13,648 nt of DNA from assembly GCA_036566925.1 (NCBI GenBank), contig DATCVI010000193.1:1-13648 (forward strand), given 5' to 3'. Source of the DNA: Stenotrophomonas_A sp036566925 (lineage in GTDB: Bacteria > Pseudomonadota > Gammaproteobacteria > Xanthomonadales > Xanthomonadaceae). How positions within the stretch are numbered: the stretch's first letter is position 1; every line of letters starts with the position of its first letter. A model generated the notes under the pieces. That model did not search any database. It saw only the letters and a list, made by a program, of their open reading frames with translations, and was not told the DNA's origin. Position numbers and translations under genes: made by a program. Shown here one piece after another: positions 1 to 7,139 of the stretch.

Positions 1-687
1 GCGCAGGCCCAGGCGGTCCTGCTTCAGCGGCACGCTGGCGCCGAGGCGGACCTTCCAGGCGGTGTCACCATTATCGACCGCGCCGTAGCCGGCACCGATG
101 CGGAATTCATCGCCGGAGACTTCCGGTGCGCGGGTGACGTACTTGAGCAAGCCGCCGATCGCACCTGCGCCGTACAGGGTGCCTTGCGGTCCGCGCAGCA
201 CTTCTACACGGTTGATGTCGTAGGGCAGCAGGTCCAGCGACAACGAGTTGGCGCTCTGGTAGACGCCGCTGGAACCCACCGGCACTTCATCGATGTAGGT
301 GGCCACGGTGGCGCCGGAGGAGAGCGGCGAGATGCCACGCAGGGCAACCGTGGTGAGCCCGGGGGCGCCGCCGTCCTGCACCTGCAGGCCAGGAATCAGG
401 CTGGCGTAATCGGCTAGCGAATTGGCGCCGATGTTCTCCAGTTGGCGCTCGCCGACTACGCTGATTGAAGCGCCGATCTCGCGCACGTTCTCGGAGCGTT
501 TGTTGGCGGTAACCACCACTGTGTCGAGCGTAGTGGGGTTGGAGGCGGCGTCAGCCGGTGCCAACGCTTCGGCGGCGGTCTCGGCGGCGATCGCAGGCGG
601 GCTCGCGCTGGACCAGGCCAGGGCGCCGGAGACGGCGAGGAACAAGGTGGAGCGATACCACGGTCGTACGGAGTGGAGCGCGTTCAT
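1..687 (-). CDS. TonB-dependent outer-membrane receptor, N-terminal part (truncated by window edge)
   Basis: The reading frame runs from ATG at 687 off the left edge, giving 229 residues. A signal peptide covers roughly residues 1-35. A TonB-box-like DTVVVTA stretch lies at 55-61, and a plug domain runs from about 65 to 185 with the family motif LRGPQGTLYGAGAIGG at 164-179 and RGIS at 117-120. The beta-barrel begins near 195 and is mostly outside the window. Family knowledge: these receptors use TonB/ExbBD energy to import large or scarce substrates (siderophores, vitamins, glycans, peptides). The substrate cannot be read from the plug alone. The D-aminoacylase, POT transporter and epimerase next door suggest a peptide-like ligand (inference). 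A GGGGA ribosome-binding-like sequence precedes the ATG. The gene has its own promoter in the 117-bp gap before it, inside an element duplicated upstream of the hydrolase operon at 6968-7012. Confidence 0.93.
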   Translation of the reverse strand, partial: MNALHSVRPWYRSTLFLAVSGALAWSSASPPAIAAETAAEALAPADAASNPTTLDTVVVTANKRSENVREIGASISVVGERQLENIGANSLADYASLIPGLQVQDGGAPGLTTVALRGISPLSSGATVATYIDEVPVGSSGVYQSANSLSLDLLPYDINRVEVLRGPQGTLYGAGAIGGLLKYVTRAPEVSGDEFRIGAGYGAVDNGDTAWKVRLGASVPLKQDRLGLR

Positions 688-744
688 GTCTGTTTCCCCA
701 GGCAACGAAGCGGCGCAGCAGGTTCAGTCGCGGAAGACGGCACA

Positions 745-788
745 CATCCTGATTGGGGATAATGATCCTAATCAGAGAATTGTCAACT
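745..788 (-). promoter_or_regulatory. Promoter/operator element, copy 1, upstream of the TonB receptor
   Basis: Read on the minus strand, it has -35 TTGACA (781-786), a 16-nt spacer and -10 CATTAT (759-764), placing the start about 65 nt before the receptor ATG. The element is nearly identical to 6968-7012, apart from one indel and a few substitutions. It has dyad symmetry with arms CTGATT/AATCAG plus inner GG/CC, and contains GATAATGAT (758-766), which matches half of the Fur box consensus. The operator therefore overlaps the -10, the arrangement expected for repression. The cognate regulator is not shown by the sequence; the neighbouring XRE-cupin protein and Fur are the two candidates. Confidence 0.72.
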
Positions 789-804
789 TATTCGGAAAAC
801 TATT

Positions 805-2502
805 TCAATTTCCGCCCTGCCAGCCGGGCCCCCGCACCACCCGGCCCGGCTTGGCCCCGGTGTGTTCGCCATCGCGCAGGACCTGCACGCCGTTGACGAA
901 AACCTGGCTAACGCCGGTGGCGTATTGCTGCGGCTTCTCATAGGTCGCCCGGTCGTTGATCGCGGCCGGGTCGAACACCACCACGTCGGCAAGGCAGCCA
1001 ACCGCGAGGCAGCCGCGGTCGCGCAACTTCCAGTTCGCTGCGGGCAGGCCGGTGAGTCGGTGAATGCCTTCCTGCAGCGGCATCAACTTGCGGTCGCGGA
1101 CGTAGTGGCCAAGGAAGCGCGCGACGTTGCCGTAGGCACGCGGATGCGAGATCGACTTCAGGAACACGCCTTCCGGCGCGGAGGATTCCGCATCCGAGCC
1201 CAGGCTCACCCACGGTTGCTTCAGGCCGAGCTCCACGTTCTCCTCGCTCATCAGGAAGAACGCGGCACTGACCGGCGAGTCGTCCTCGATGATCAGGTCC
1301 ATCACCGTGTCCTCGGCCGAGCGGCCGCGCTCGCGCGCAATCTGCGCCAGGGTCTTGCCCGAGAGCGGCTTCAACGCATCGCGCTTGAAGCCCAGCAGCA
1401 GCACCCGCTCGTCGCTTCCCGCCAGCAGGCGGAGGTTTTCCCATCCAACCTTGGGGTCGCGCATCTCGGCGGTCACGCGCTTGCGGGTTGCCGGGTCCTT
1501 GAGCCGCGCGATCATCGCGTCCTGGCCGCCGGCCTGTACCCACGGCGGCAGACAGGCGGCCAGCATCGTCGCGCCGGCGGTGTAGGTGTACATGTCGGCG
1601 CTGACCTGCAGGCCCTCGGCACGGGCCGCGTTGATCCGCTCGATCGCCTGCGCCATCTTCGGCCAGTTCTTCTCGCCGGCCGCCTTGAGGTGATACGCCT
1701 CGGCGCGCTGGCCAGTGGCGCGGGCGATGGCCACGGTCTCGTCGAGCGCTTCGAGGAAGCGATCGGCCTCGCTGCGCATGTGTGCGATGTAGCCGCCGCC
1801 GGATTCTGCTGCGGCTTGTGCCAATGCCGTCAGTTCGGCGCTGTCGGCAAACGCAGCCGGCGGATAGATCAGCGAACCGCCGACACCGAGCGCGCCTTCG
1901 CGCATCGCCGCGCGCACCAGCGCCTGCATCCGCGCCAATTGCGCCGCATCCGGCTTGACGTCGTCTTCGCCCAACTCGTGGATACGCACGGTAGTGGCGC
2001 CGACGAACGAAGCCACGTTCGGCGTGACGCCGCGTTTTTCCAGGTATTGGAGATACTGGCCGAGGCTGGTCCATTCGATCGGGTAACGAATGTCGCCCTG
2101 CTGCTTCAGCGCCTCGGCCTTCATCGCCGCGTTGTACGGGCCCATGGACCAGCCTTCGCCGAAGACCTCCAGGGTGACGCCCTGCTTGGTGTCGCTCATG
2201 CCGCGGCCATCGGCGATCAGCGATTCGTTGGCCCAGCTGAGCATGTTGATGAAGCCGGGCGCGACTGCCTGCCCTTTCGCGTCGACGACTTGCTTGGCGG
2301 CGCCGCTGCCGGGCGGCAACCACGCAGCAACGCGATCACCGTTCACTGCCACGTCTACATGGCGCGGGGGCGCGCCGGTGCCGTCGTAGACCACGCCGTT
2401 GCGGATGATCAGGTCGTAGTGCGCCGGTGGCGCGGCAAAGGCGGTGGCCGACGCCAGCGCGGCGATAACGAGGGCAAGCGCAGGAAGAAGGGAACGCGGC
2501 AT
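805..2502 (-). CDS. Exported D-aminoacylase-like amidohydrolase (N-acyl-D-amino-acid deacylase family), atypical metal site
   Basis: 565 residues, about 60-80 longer than classical D-aminoacylases. A clear signal peptide (about 1-24, ending AFA|APP) points to the periplasm. Family features in order: N-terminal beta-sandwich strand YDLIIRNGVVYDGTG (29-43); PGFI at 82-85; GSLIYPPAAFA (209-219); YIAHMRSEADRFLEALDE (238-255) with H241; YHLKAAGEKNW (270-280) with H271; SADMYTYTAGAT (301-312); LGSDAE with D437; and a C-terminal ADVVVFDP...VFVNG segment. In classical members the first strand ends in HxH and the next loop carries a metal-binding Cys. Here those positions are L88, W90 and G117, so part of the usual zinc site is gone while H241, H271 and D437 remain. 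Substrate is therefore uncertain: deacylation or hydrolysis of D-amino-acid derivatives is the family expectation. A strong GGAGG sits 7 nt before the ATG. It lies 24 bp after the transporter stop, last in the four-gene operon. Confidence 0.88.
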   Translation of the reverse strand: MPRSLLPALALVIAALASATAFAAPPAHYDLIIRNGVVYDGTGAPPRHVDVAVNGDRVAAWLPPGSGAAKQVVDAKGQAVAPGFINMLSWANESLIADGRGMSDTKQGVTLEVFGEGWSMGPYNAAMKAEALKQQGDIRYPIEWTSLGQYLQYLEKRGVTPNVASFVGATTVRIHELGEDDVKPDAAQLARMQALVRAAMREGALGVGGSLIYPPAAFADSAELTALAQAAAESGGGYIAHMRSEADRFLEALDETVAIARATGQRAEAYHLKAAGEKNWPKMAQAIERINAARAEGLQVSADMYTYTAGATMLAACLPPWVQAGGQDAMIARLKDPATRKRVTAEMRDPKVGWENLRLLAGSDERVLLLGFKRDALKPLSGKTLAQIARERGRSAEDTVMDLIIEDDSPVSAAFFLMSEENVELGLKQPWVSLGSDAESSAPEGVFLKSISHPRAYGNVARFLGHYVRDRKLMPLQEGIHRLTGLPAANWKLRDRGCLAVGCLADVVVFDPAAINDRATYEKPQQYATGVSQVFVNGVQVLRDGEHTGAKPGRVVRGPGWQGGN

Positions 2503-2526
2503 GCTCGTGCCTCCGTGGGTTGCAGA

Positions 2527-3786
2527 TCAGGAAAGCCGCTGGATAGGGCGGTCGAGCCGCCACAGCAAGCCGGCAGCACACAGCGCCAGGCCAGCCAGCA
2601 GCAGGAAGAATGCGGCGTGGCTCGTCTTGCTCCACAAGGTACCGACCAATCCGGCGGCCAGGCTGCCGGTGAAGATGGTGAGGAACCAGGCAGCAACGGT
2701 GGTGGCGCCCAGGCGCGGCGGCGCGAGCTTGGCGAACAGACCCAGGCCGGTCGGCAGTATGTACAGCTCGCCGAAGGTGAGGATCAGGAAGAACGCCAGC
2801 AGCCATGGCCAGCCCGCCAGCGCGCCGCCAGTGCCGCCGGCCACGGCTGCGAGCAAGGCATAGGCGGCGGCGACGATCAGCGCGCCGATGGCCATGCGCC
2901 GGGCCGGCGGCGTATCGCGCCCGGCCTCGGCGCGGCGACGCCAGTGTGCGAGCAGGAGCGGCGTCATGGTGATGACCAACAGCGGATTGAGCGCCTGGAA
3001 CCAGGTCATCGGAATCACCATCCCGCCCCAGCTGCGATCCACGCCACTGTCTATCCACAAGGCCAGCGTGTTGCCGATCTGTTCGTAGGCACTGCGGAAT
3101 ACCGTCACCGCACAGCCCACGCCAAGCAACAGCCACCACAGCCCGCGCTTGCCGGTATTTTCGGCGGAGGCAGCGGCCACTGGCAGCGTGCGCGGCAATT
3201 CGGGCGGCAAGTAGCCGTGCCCGAACACGTAGATCATCAAGCCGGCGAACATGCCGATGCCGGCCGCGCCAAAGCCGTAGTGCCAGCCATAGACCTCACC
3301 GAGCGTGCCGCATACCAGCGGTGCGAGAAAGCCACCGATGTTCACGCCGACGTAGTAGACGTTGTAGGCACGGCCGCGGCGCGGATCGTCGGCGCGGTAG
3401 AGGTCGTTGATCTGGCTGGGCAGGCTCGGCAGGAACAGGCCGTTGCCGAATGCGATGGTCGCCAGGCCGAGGTAGAACAGCGGCTCGAAGGTCATCGCGA
3501 AATGGCCGAACGCCATGATGCTGCCGCCAAGCACTACGGCATTACGCTTGCCAAGCCAGCGGTCGGCGATGGCGCCGCCGAGAATCGGCGTGAAGTACGC
3601 CAGCGCGGTATAGGTTCCATAGATGAAAGAGGCCTTCTCCTGGGCGAACAGCAACTGCTTGGTCATGTAATAGACCAGCAGCGTGCGCATGCCGTAGTAG
3701 GAGAACAGTTCCCACATGTTGGTCAGGAACAGGATGGTCAACCCGCGCGGCTGGCCGAACCAGGTTTTCTCGGCCAGCGCGCTCAC
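2527..3786 (-). CDS. POT/PTR2-family MFS peptide transporter
   Basis: From GTG 3786 it has 419 residues and about 12 hydrophobic helices. The PTR2 signature in helix 5 is present exactly (YNVYYVGVNIGGF, 141-153), as are TPILGGAIADRWLG (66-79) after helix 2, the EQ in helix 7 (EQIGN, 235-239) and FGELYILPTGLGLFAKLAP (338-356) in helix 10. Family role: proton-coupled uptake of di- and tripeptides across the inner membrane. The helix-1 ExxER proton-coupling motif is changed to N23-M-W-E26-L27. Start choice: GTG at 3786 overlaps the epimerase stop as GTGA, a typical coupling arrangement. An ATG at 3813 is in frame but would add nine unlikely residues (GPGAGRRR) and a 31-bp overlap. Position between epimerase and amidohydrolase fits a transporter feeding dipeptides to the cytoplasmic epimerase. 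Confidence 0.9.
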   Translation of the reverse strand: MSALAEKTWFGQPRGLTILFLTNMWELFSYYGMRTLLVYYMTKQLLFAQEKASFIYGTYTALAYFTPILGGAIADRWLGKRNAVVLGGSIMAFGHFAMTFEPLFYLGLATIAFGNGLFLPSLPSQINDLYRADDPRRGRAYNVYYVGVNIGGFLAPLVCGTLGEVYGWHYGFGAAGIGMFAGLMIYVFGHGYLPPELPRTLPVAAASAENTGKRGLWWLLLGVGCAVTVFRSAYEQIGNTLALWIDSGVDRSWGGMVIPMTWFQALNPLLVITMTPLLLAHWRRRAEAGRDTPPARRMAIGALIVAAAYALLAAVAGGTGGALAGWPWLLAFFLILTFGELYILPTGLGLFAKLAPPRLGATTVAAWFLTIFTGSLAAGLVGTLWSKTSHAAFFLLLAGLALCAAGLLWRLDRPIQRLS

Positions 3787-4790
3787 GCGTCGACGGCCTG
3801 CGCCGGGCCCCACACTTCATCGCCGCAGCTGACCAGCCCGGCGGCATAGCGCACGCCTGGCACGCGGTCGCGTACCAGGAAGGTGGGGCCGTCGAGATCG
3901 ACGACGTCGCACAGTTGCCCAAGCACGAAGGCCGGCGCCATCGCCAGGCTGGTGCCGGCCATGTTGCCGACCATCACTTTCAGCCCCATCTCTCTCGCGC
4001 GCGCGGCCATGCGCAGGCCCTCGGTGAGGCCGCCGCATTTATCGAGCTTGATGTTGACCACATCGAAGCGACCCGGCAGCCGGTCCATCTCCCCAAGGTG
4101 CAGCACGCTTTCGTCGGCGGCGATCGGCACGACATGGTCGATCCCTTCCAGTTCGGCCTCGTGGCCGCGCCGGCACGGCTGTTCCAGTAGCGAGACCCGC
4201 GCCTGCACCAGCGCCGGCAGCAGCCGCTGCAGCGTATCGGGCAGGTAGCCCTGGTTCGCGTCCACACCGATCCACACGTCCGGGCGCGCCGCGCGCACGG
4301 CATGGATGCGGGCGATATCGAGGCCAACATCGCCGGTGAGCTTGAGCTTGAGCGCGCGTGCCTGTGCATAGGCCACCGCACCGCGCGCCATCACCACCGG
4401 CTCATCGGCGCCGAGGGTAAAGGTGGTCAGCAGGGGCCGCGGTGGCGATAGCCCGGCAAGCTTCCACACCGGGATGCCGCTGCGCTGCGATTCCAGTTCC
4501 CACAGCGCGCAGTCGAGTGCGTTACGCGCGCCACCGGCCGGCAGCAGCGATTGCACGGACTCGCGGTCGATGCCGGCCTCGATGTCGGCGCGATGCGCTT
4601 CGAGCGTGGCCAGCATGGCGTCCGGGCGATCGTCGAGGTAGTACACCCCGGCCGCCTCCCCGCGGCCGCGGTGCGGACCTTGTCGCAACGTCGCCACGGT
4701 CGCCGGCATTGCCTCGAATACGTAGCCGGAGATCCGGAACGGCGAGGACAGTGGCAGCGGTTCGTTGTGCAGTTCCAGTTCGACACGCAT
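3783..4790 (-). CDS. Dipeptide epimerase (enolase superfamily, L-Ala-D/L-Glu epimerase type)
   Basis: 335 residues, normal for the family, with no signal peptide, so cytoplasmic. Catalytic layout of the dipeptide epimerase branch of the muconate-lactonizing subgroup: KxK at K148/K150; Mg2+ ligands D177 (VDANQ), E203 (LLEQP) and D226 (AADES); second catalytic lysine K248 in NIKLDKCGG. The DxD pair D298/D300 (VVDLDGP) in these enzymes binds the ammonium group of the dipeptide. Family reaction: inversion at the alpha-carbon of one residue of a dipeptide, classically L-Ala-D-Glu to L-Ala-L-Glu in murein peptide recycling, but the family includes members for hydrophobic and cationic dipeptides. 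Nothing murein-specific lies nearby, so the substrate is open. The stop overlaps the transporter GTG by 4 nt. It follows the serine hydrolase after a 77-bp gap holding a hairpin. No strong ribosome-binding site is seen before the ATG. Confidence 0.9.
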   Translation of the reverse strand: MRVELELHNEPLPLSSPFRISGYVFEAMPATVATLRQGPHRGRGEAAGVYYLDDRPDAMLATLEAHRADIEAGIDRESVQSLLPAGGARNALDCALWELESQRSGIPVWKLAGLSPPRPLLTTFTLGADEPVVMARGAVAYAQARALKLKLTGDVGLDIARIHAVRAARPDVWIGVDANQGYLPDTLQRLLPALVQARVSLLEQPCRRGHEAELEGIDHVVPIAADESVLHLGEMDRLPGRFDVVNIKLDKCGGLTEGLRMAARAREMGLKVMVGNMAGTSLAMAPAFVLGQLCDVVDLDGPTFLVRDRVPGVRYAAGLVSCGDEVWGPAQAVDA

Positions 4791-4834
4791 TGGCAGTCAC
4801 CCGGCAAGGCCACAATGGAATGGCATCAGGAAAC

Positions 4835-4859
4835 GGCTGGCGGCTCCCCGCCGCCAGCC
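4835..4859 (-). other. Intercistronic hairpin between serine hydrolase and epimerase genes
   Basis: A perfect 10-bp inverted repeat (GGCTGGCGGC / GCCGCCAGCC) with a 5-nt loop lies in the 77-bp gap of the minus-strand operon. In the direction of transcription it is followed by GTTTCC, not a proper U-tract. It is therefore more likely an mRNA-stabilising or partially attenuating structure than a full terminator. It could make the first gene more abundant than the three downstream genes (inference). Confidence 0.5.
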
Positions 4860-4867
4860 ACGCGCGA

Positions 4868-6880
4868 TCAGTAGCTCGCGCCGAACCCGATCAAGTGGTG
4901 GCTGATGCCGATCCACAGCACGAACAGGCAGGCCAGTGCCAACAGCACCGCCCACAGCTTGGCCAGCACGCCGCGCGCACTGCGCAGCACCTGCCAGGCG
5001 TTCCACACGGCGAGCACTGCGCCGATCGGCAACACCAACGTGGCCAACAGGCGTACGCCTATCACCAGGCCATCGCTGTCGGTGCTGGTCATCGACAAGT
5101 TGCTCAGCATGCCCACCACCAGGCCCAGCGCTGCGCCCAGGGTCACCAGCATTGCCAGTGCGACGATCCGAATCACCCGGTGCGCGCGCGCATCGGTGCC
5201 GGTCAGGCGGTAGGGCGTGCGGTAGTAGCGGCGGACCAGCGCCGACACCGGCCAGGCCAACACCGTCATCAGCAGCACGAACAAGCTGGCGCACAGCAGC
5301 GGCAGCAGCAGCGTCGGCGAACGCCACCACGGCAAGCGTTCGAACACCATGATCGGTGCATAGGGCTCCATCGCGAAGCGGGTGATGCGGCCGTCGGCCA
5401 TGTCCACGGCCATGCGGTCGTTGCTTTCAGTGTCCTGCCAGACGTAGGGCGCGACTTCATGCCACTTGCGCGGCGCACCAGCCGGCGAGAGGTCGATCGA
5501 CACGCTCGCCGTGCCGTCCTCGTTCGCCACTGCCTTCACCGCGCCCAGCAGGTTGGCCAGCGAGAGGAAGGTGGTCTCCGGCCGGCGGCTGCTTTCGTAG
5601 GTGCCGGCCAGTTGTTGCGCGTGCAGCTTGGCGTCCTCGGCGGACACGCCCGCGGCCTTCGCCGGCGCGGTGGGGAAATAGCGGTCGGCGAACTGCGTGA
5701 TCAGTTCACCGCGCAGGTAGCGCGTGGCGCCATCGCGACCGGAACTGTTCATCGACACGAAGATGCCGACGCCATCGTCGAGGAACAACTCCAGATCGCT
5801 ATGGAACCACTGCGTGTCGCCGCCATGGGCGATGGCGCGGTGGCCGTTGATCGAGGTCTCGTAGAAGCCCAGCATCATGCGGTTGAGCGTGCCCACCGAC
5901 GCTTGCCCGGTCGAATGCATCTTGCGCGCGGTCTCGGCACCGAGGATGCGCGCCTCGCCGAAGGCCCCATCCTGCAGGTGGGCGATCATGAAGCGCGCCA
6001 TGTCCGCGCCGGTCGATGCGAGGCTGCCCGCAGGCGCCAGGCTGATGAACTCATAAGGCTTGGCCTCGCCTTCGGAAGCCTTGGCGTAGCCCTTGGACAT
6101 CTTCTCCAGCAGCGCCGGCTGCAACGGCTGGCTGAAGCTCGAATGCTGCATGCCCAGCGGCTGGAAGATGTGCTGGGCGATGTATTGGTCGAACGGCTGC
6201 CCGGACACGCGCTGCACGATGTAGCCGGCGATCGCGGTGGCGTAGTTGGAGTAGGCCGGGGTGCTGCCGGGCACATGGATGCGCGCGGGGATCCAATGCT
6301 TCAGCGCCTGATCCAGCGGCACGATCTTGGCCGGGTCTTCGATGATCAGGGCGCGGATCTGTTCTTCGAAGCCAGCGGTGTGGGTCATGATCTGGCGCAG
6401 CGTGACCGGCTTGCCGTCACGTGCGGGGATCTTGAAGTCGATGTACTGGGCAACGTCCGCGTCCAGGTCCAGCTTGCCCTGTTCGACCAGCTGCATCACC
6501 GCCGTCCAGGTGAACAGCTTGGACACCGAGCCGGGCCGGAACAGCGTGTTTTCGGGGTCCACCGGGGTGCGCGCGGCGAGGTCGGCATAGCCGTAGCCTT
6601 TCTGCACCAGCACCTGGCCATCTTTCACCACCACGACCACGGCGCCGGCGATGTCGCCGGTCTCCAGGGCGTAGGGCATGAAGCCGTCCAACCAGGCGCT
6701 CACGTCTTCGCGGGTCAGCGCAGGCGCGGCAGCCGGGGCCGGCGGGGTGACAGTGCCGGTGGGGGCAGGCTGCGTGGGAACCGGGGCAGTGGGCACCGGC
6801 GGCGCCGGTCCCTGCGCGGCGGCGGGTACGGCCAGGACCATGGCCAACAGGCCGGTAAGCATCATCGACAGCGAACGCAT
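4868..6880 (-). CDS. Membrane-anchored periplasmic serine hydrolase, beta-lactamase (class C/PBP-like) family
   Basis: 670 residues from ATG 6880, preceded by GGGGGAGAG about 8 nt upstream. An in-frame ATG at 6970 would bury the signal peptide and start inside the promoter element, so it is rejected. Order: signal peptide 1-22 (ending AAA|QGP), a Pro/Thr/Ala-rich linker 24-54, then a beta-lactamase-fold domain about 57-400 with S118-V-S-K121 (SxxK nucleophile and base), Y210-S-N212 (YxN) and H352-G-G (KTG-box equivalent). A smaller beta-rich region follows (about 420-515), then four hydrophobic helices (about 521-543, 568-592, 605-625, 640-662). Known relatives with this triad include D-aminopeptidases, D-amino-acid amidases, DD-peptidases, esterases and class C enzymes. 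True antibiotic resistance is not implied. With a D-aminoacylase and dipeptide epimerase in the same operon, hydrolysis of peptides containing D-residues is the best guess. First gene of the operon, driven by the promoter at 6968-7012. Confidence 0.88.
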   Translation of the reverse strand: MRSLSMMLTGLLAMVLAVPAAAQGPAPPVPTAPVPTQPAPTGTVTPPAPAAAPALTREDVSAWLDGFMPYALETGDIAGAVVVVVKDGQVLVQKGYGYADLAARTPVDPENTLFRPGSVSKLFTWTAVMQLVEQGKLDLDADVAQYIDFKIPARDGKPVTLRQIMTHTAGFEEQIRALIIEDPAKIVPLDQALKHWIPARIHVPGSTPAYSNYATAIAGYIVQRVSGQPFDQYIAQHIFQPLGMQHSSFSQPLQPALLEKMSKGYAKASEGEAKPYEFISLAPAGSLASTGADMARFMIAHLQDGAFGEARILGAETARKMHSTGQASVGTLNRMMLGFYETSINGHRAIAHGGDTQWFHSDLELFLDDGVGIFVSMNSSGRDGATRYLRGELITQFADRYFPTAPAKAAGVSAEDAKLHAQQLAGTYESSRRPETTFLSLANLLGAVKAVANEDGTASVSIDLSPAGAPRKWHEVAPYVWQDTESNDRMAVDMADGRITRFAMEPYAPIMVFERLPWWRSPTLLLPLLCASLFVLLMTVLAWPVSALVRRYYRTPYRLTGTDARAHRVIRIVALAMLVTLGAALGLVVGMLSNLSMTSTDSDGLVIGVRLLATLVLPIGAVLAVWNAWQVLRSARGVLAKLWAVLLALACLFVLWIGISHHLIGFGASY

Positions 6881-6967
6881 CGGCAGCTCTCCCCCGCCCC
6901 GGAACGGGCCGTTTGTGTTGGTGCGAAGCGGCCCGGCGTCGTACGGAGATCCCAAAAGGCCGCCAAA

Positions 6968-7012
6968 CATCCTGATTTGGCGATAATGATCCTAATTGGA
7001 GAATTGTCAACT
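6968..7012 (-). promoter_or_regulatory. Promoter/operator element, copy 2, upstream of the hydrolase-epimerase-transporter-amidohydrolase operon
   Basis: On the minus strand: -35 TTGACA (7005-7010), 16-nt spacer, -10 CATTAT (6983-6988), start predicted near 6976, about 95 nt before the hydrolase ATG. The sequence matches copy 1 (745-788) through both promoter boxes, the spacer and the downstream AATCAGGATG segment. The GATAATGAT Fur-like half-site is at 6982-6990. It lies in the divergent region shared with the XRE-cupin gene, a common place for an operator bound by the adjacent regulator. Confidence 0.72.
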
Positions 7013-7098
7013 GGCGACCTGGGCCGCTGCAGGCGTCTGAAGTGCCCGGATTGCCGCGCTTTCCTTGTCATGCGCGGCGGGGCCATGATGTACCTGTG

Positions 7099-7116
7099 GA
7101 GGACAATCATGTCCTC
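7099..7116. promoter_or_regulatory. Perfect 7-bp inverted repeat upstream of the XRE-cupin gene (possible operator)
   Basis: GAGGACA - ATCA - TGTCCTC is an 18-bp dyad placed 23 bp before the regulator ATG and just upstream of its AAAGGAG ribosome-binding site. Helix-turn-helix regulators of the XRE-cupin type commonly bind short dyads of this size near their own promoter, so autoregulation is plausible. It could also act as a small RNA hairpin in the leader. It does not resemble the duplicated element at 745-788 and 6968-7012. Confidence 0.4.
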
Positions 7117-7139
7117 AGTGGCAAAGGAGCCAGCCCCGC

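Noticed and set aside
938..2323. 461-codon minus-strand frame overlapping the amidohydrolase
   Set aside because: Same strand but a different frame of the real gene; Arg/Gly-rich translation with no recognisable domain.
862..3849. 995-codon plus-strand open frame across the amidohydrolase and transporter genes
   Set aside because: It is antisense to two well-supported genes; its product is His/Gln/Arg-rich with no domain pattern. Long shadow frames are expected in GC-rich DNA.
4868..6880. Antibiotic-resistance beta-lactamase
   Set aside because: The SxxK/YxN/HGG set is shared by many peptidases and esterases; the C-terminal membrane domain and the peptide-handling operon argue for a catabolic role.
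6881..6970. Longer N-terminus of the serine hydrolase from ATG 6970
   Set aside because: It would place the start at the predicted transcription start, lacks a ribosome-binding site, and puts 30 residues in front of a clean signal peptide that has its own GGAG at 6880.
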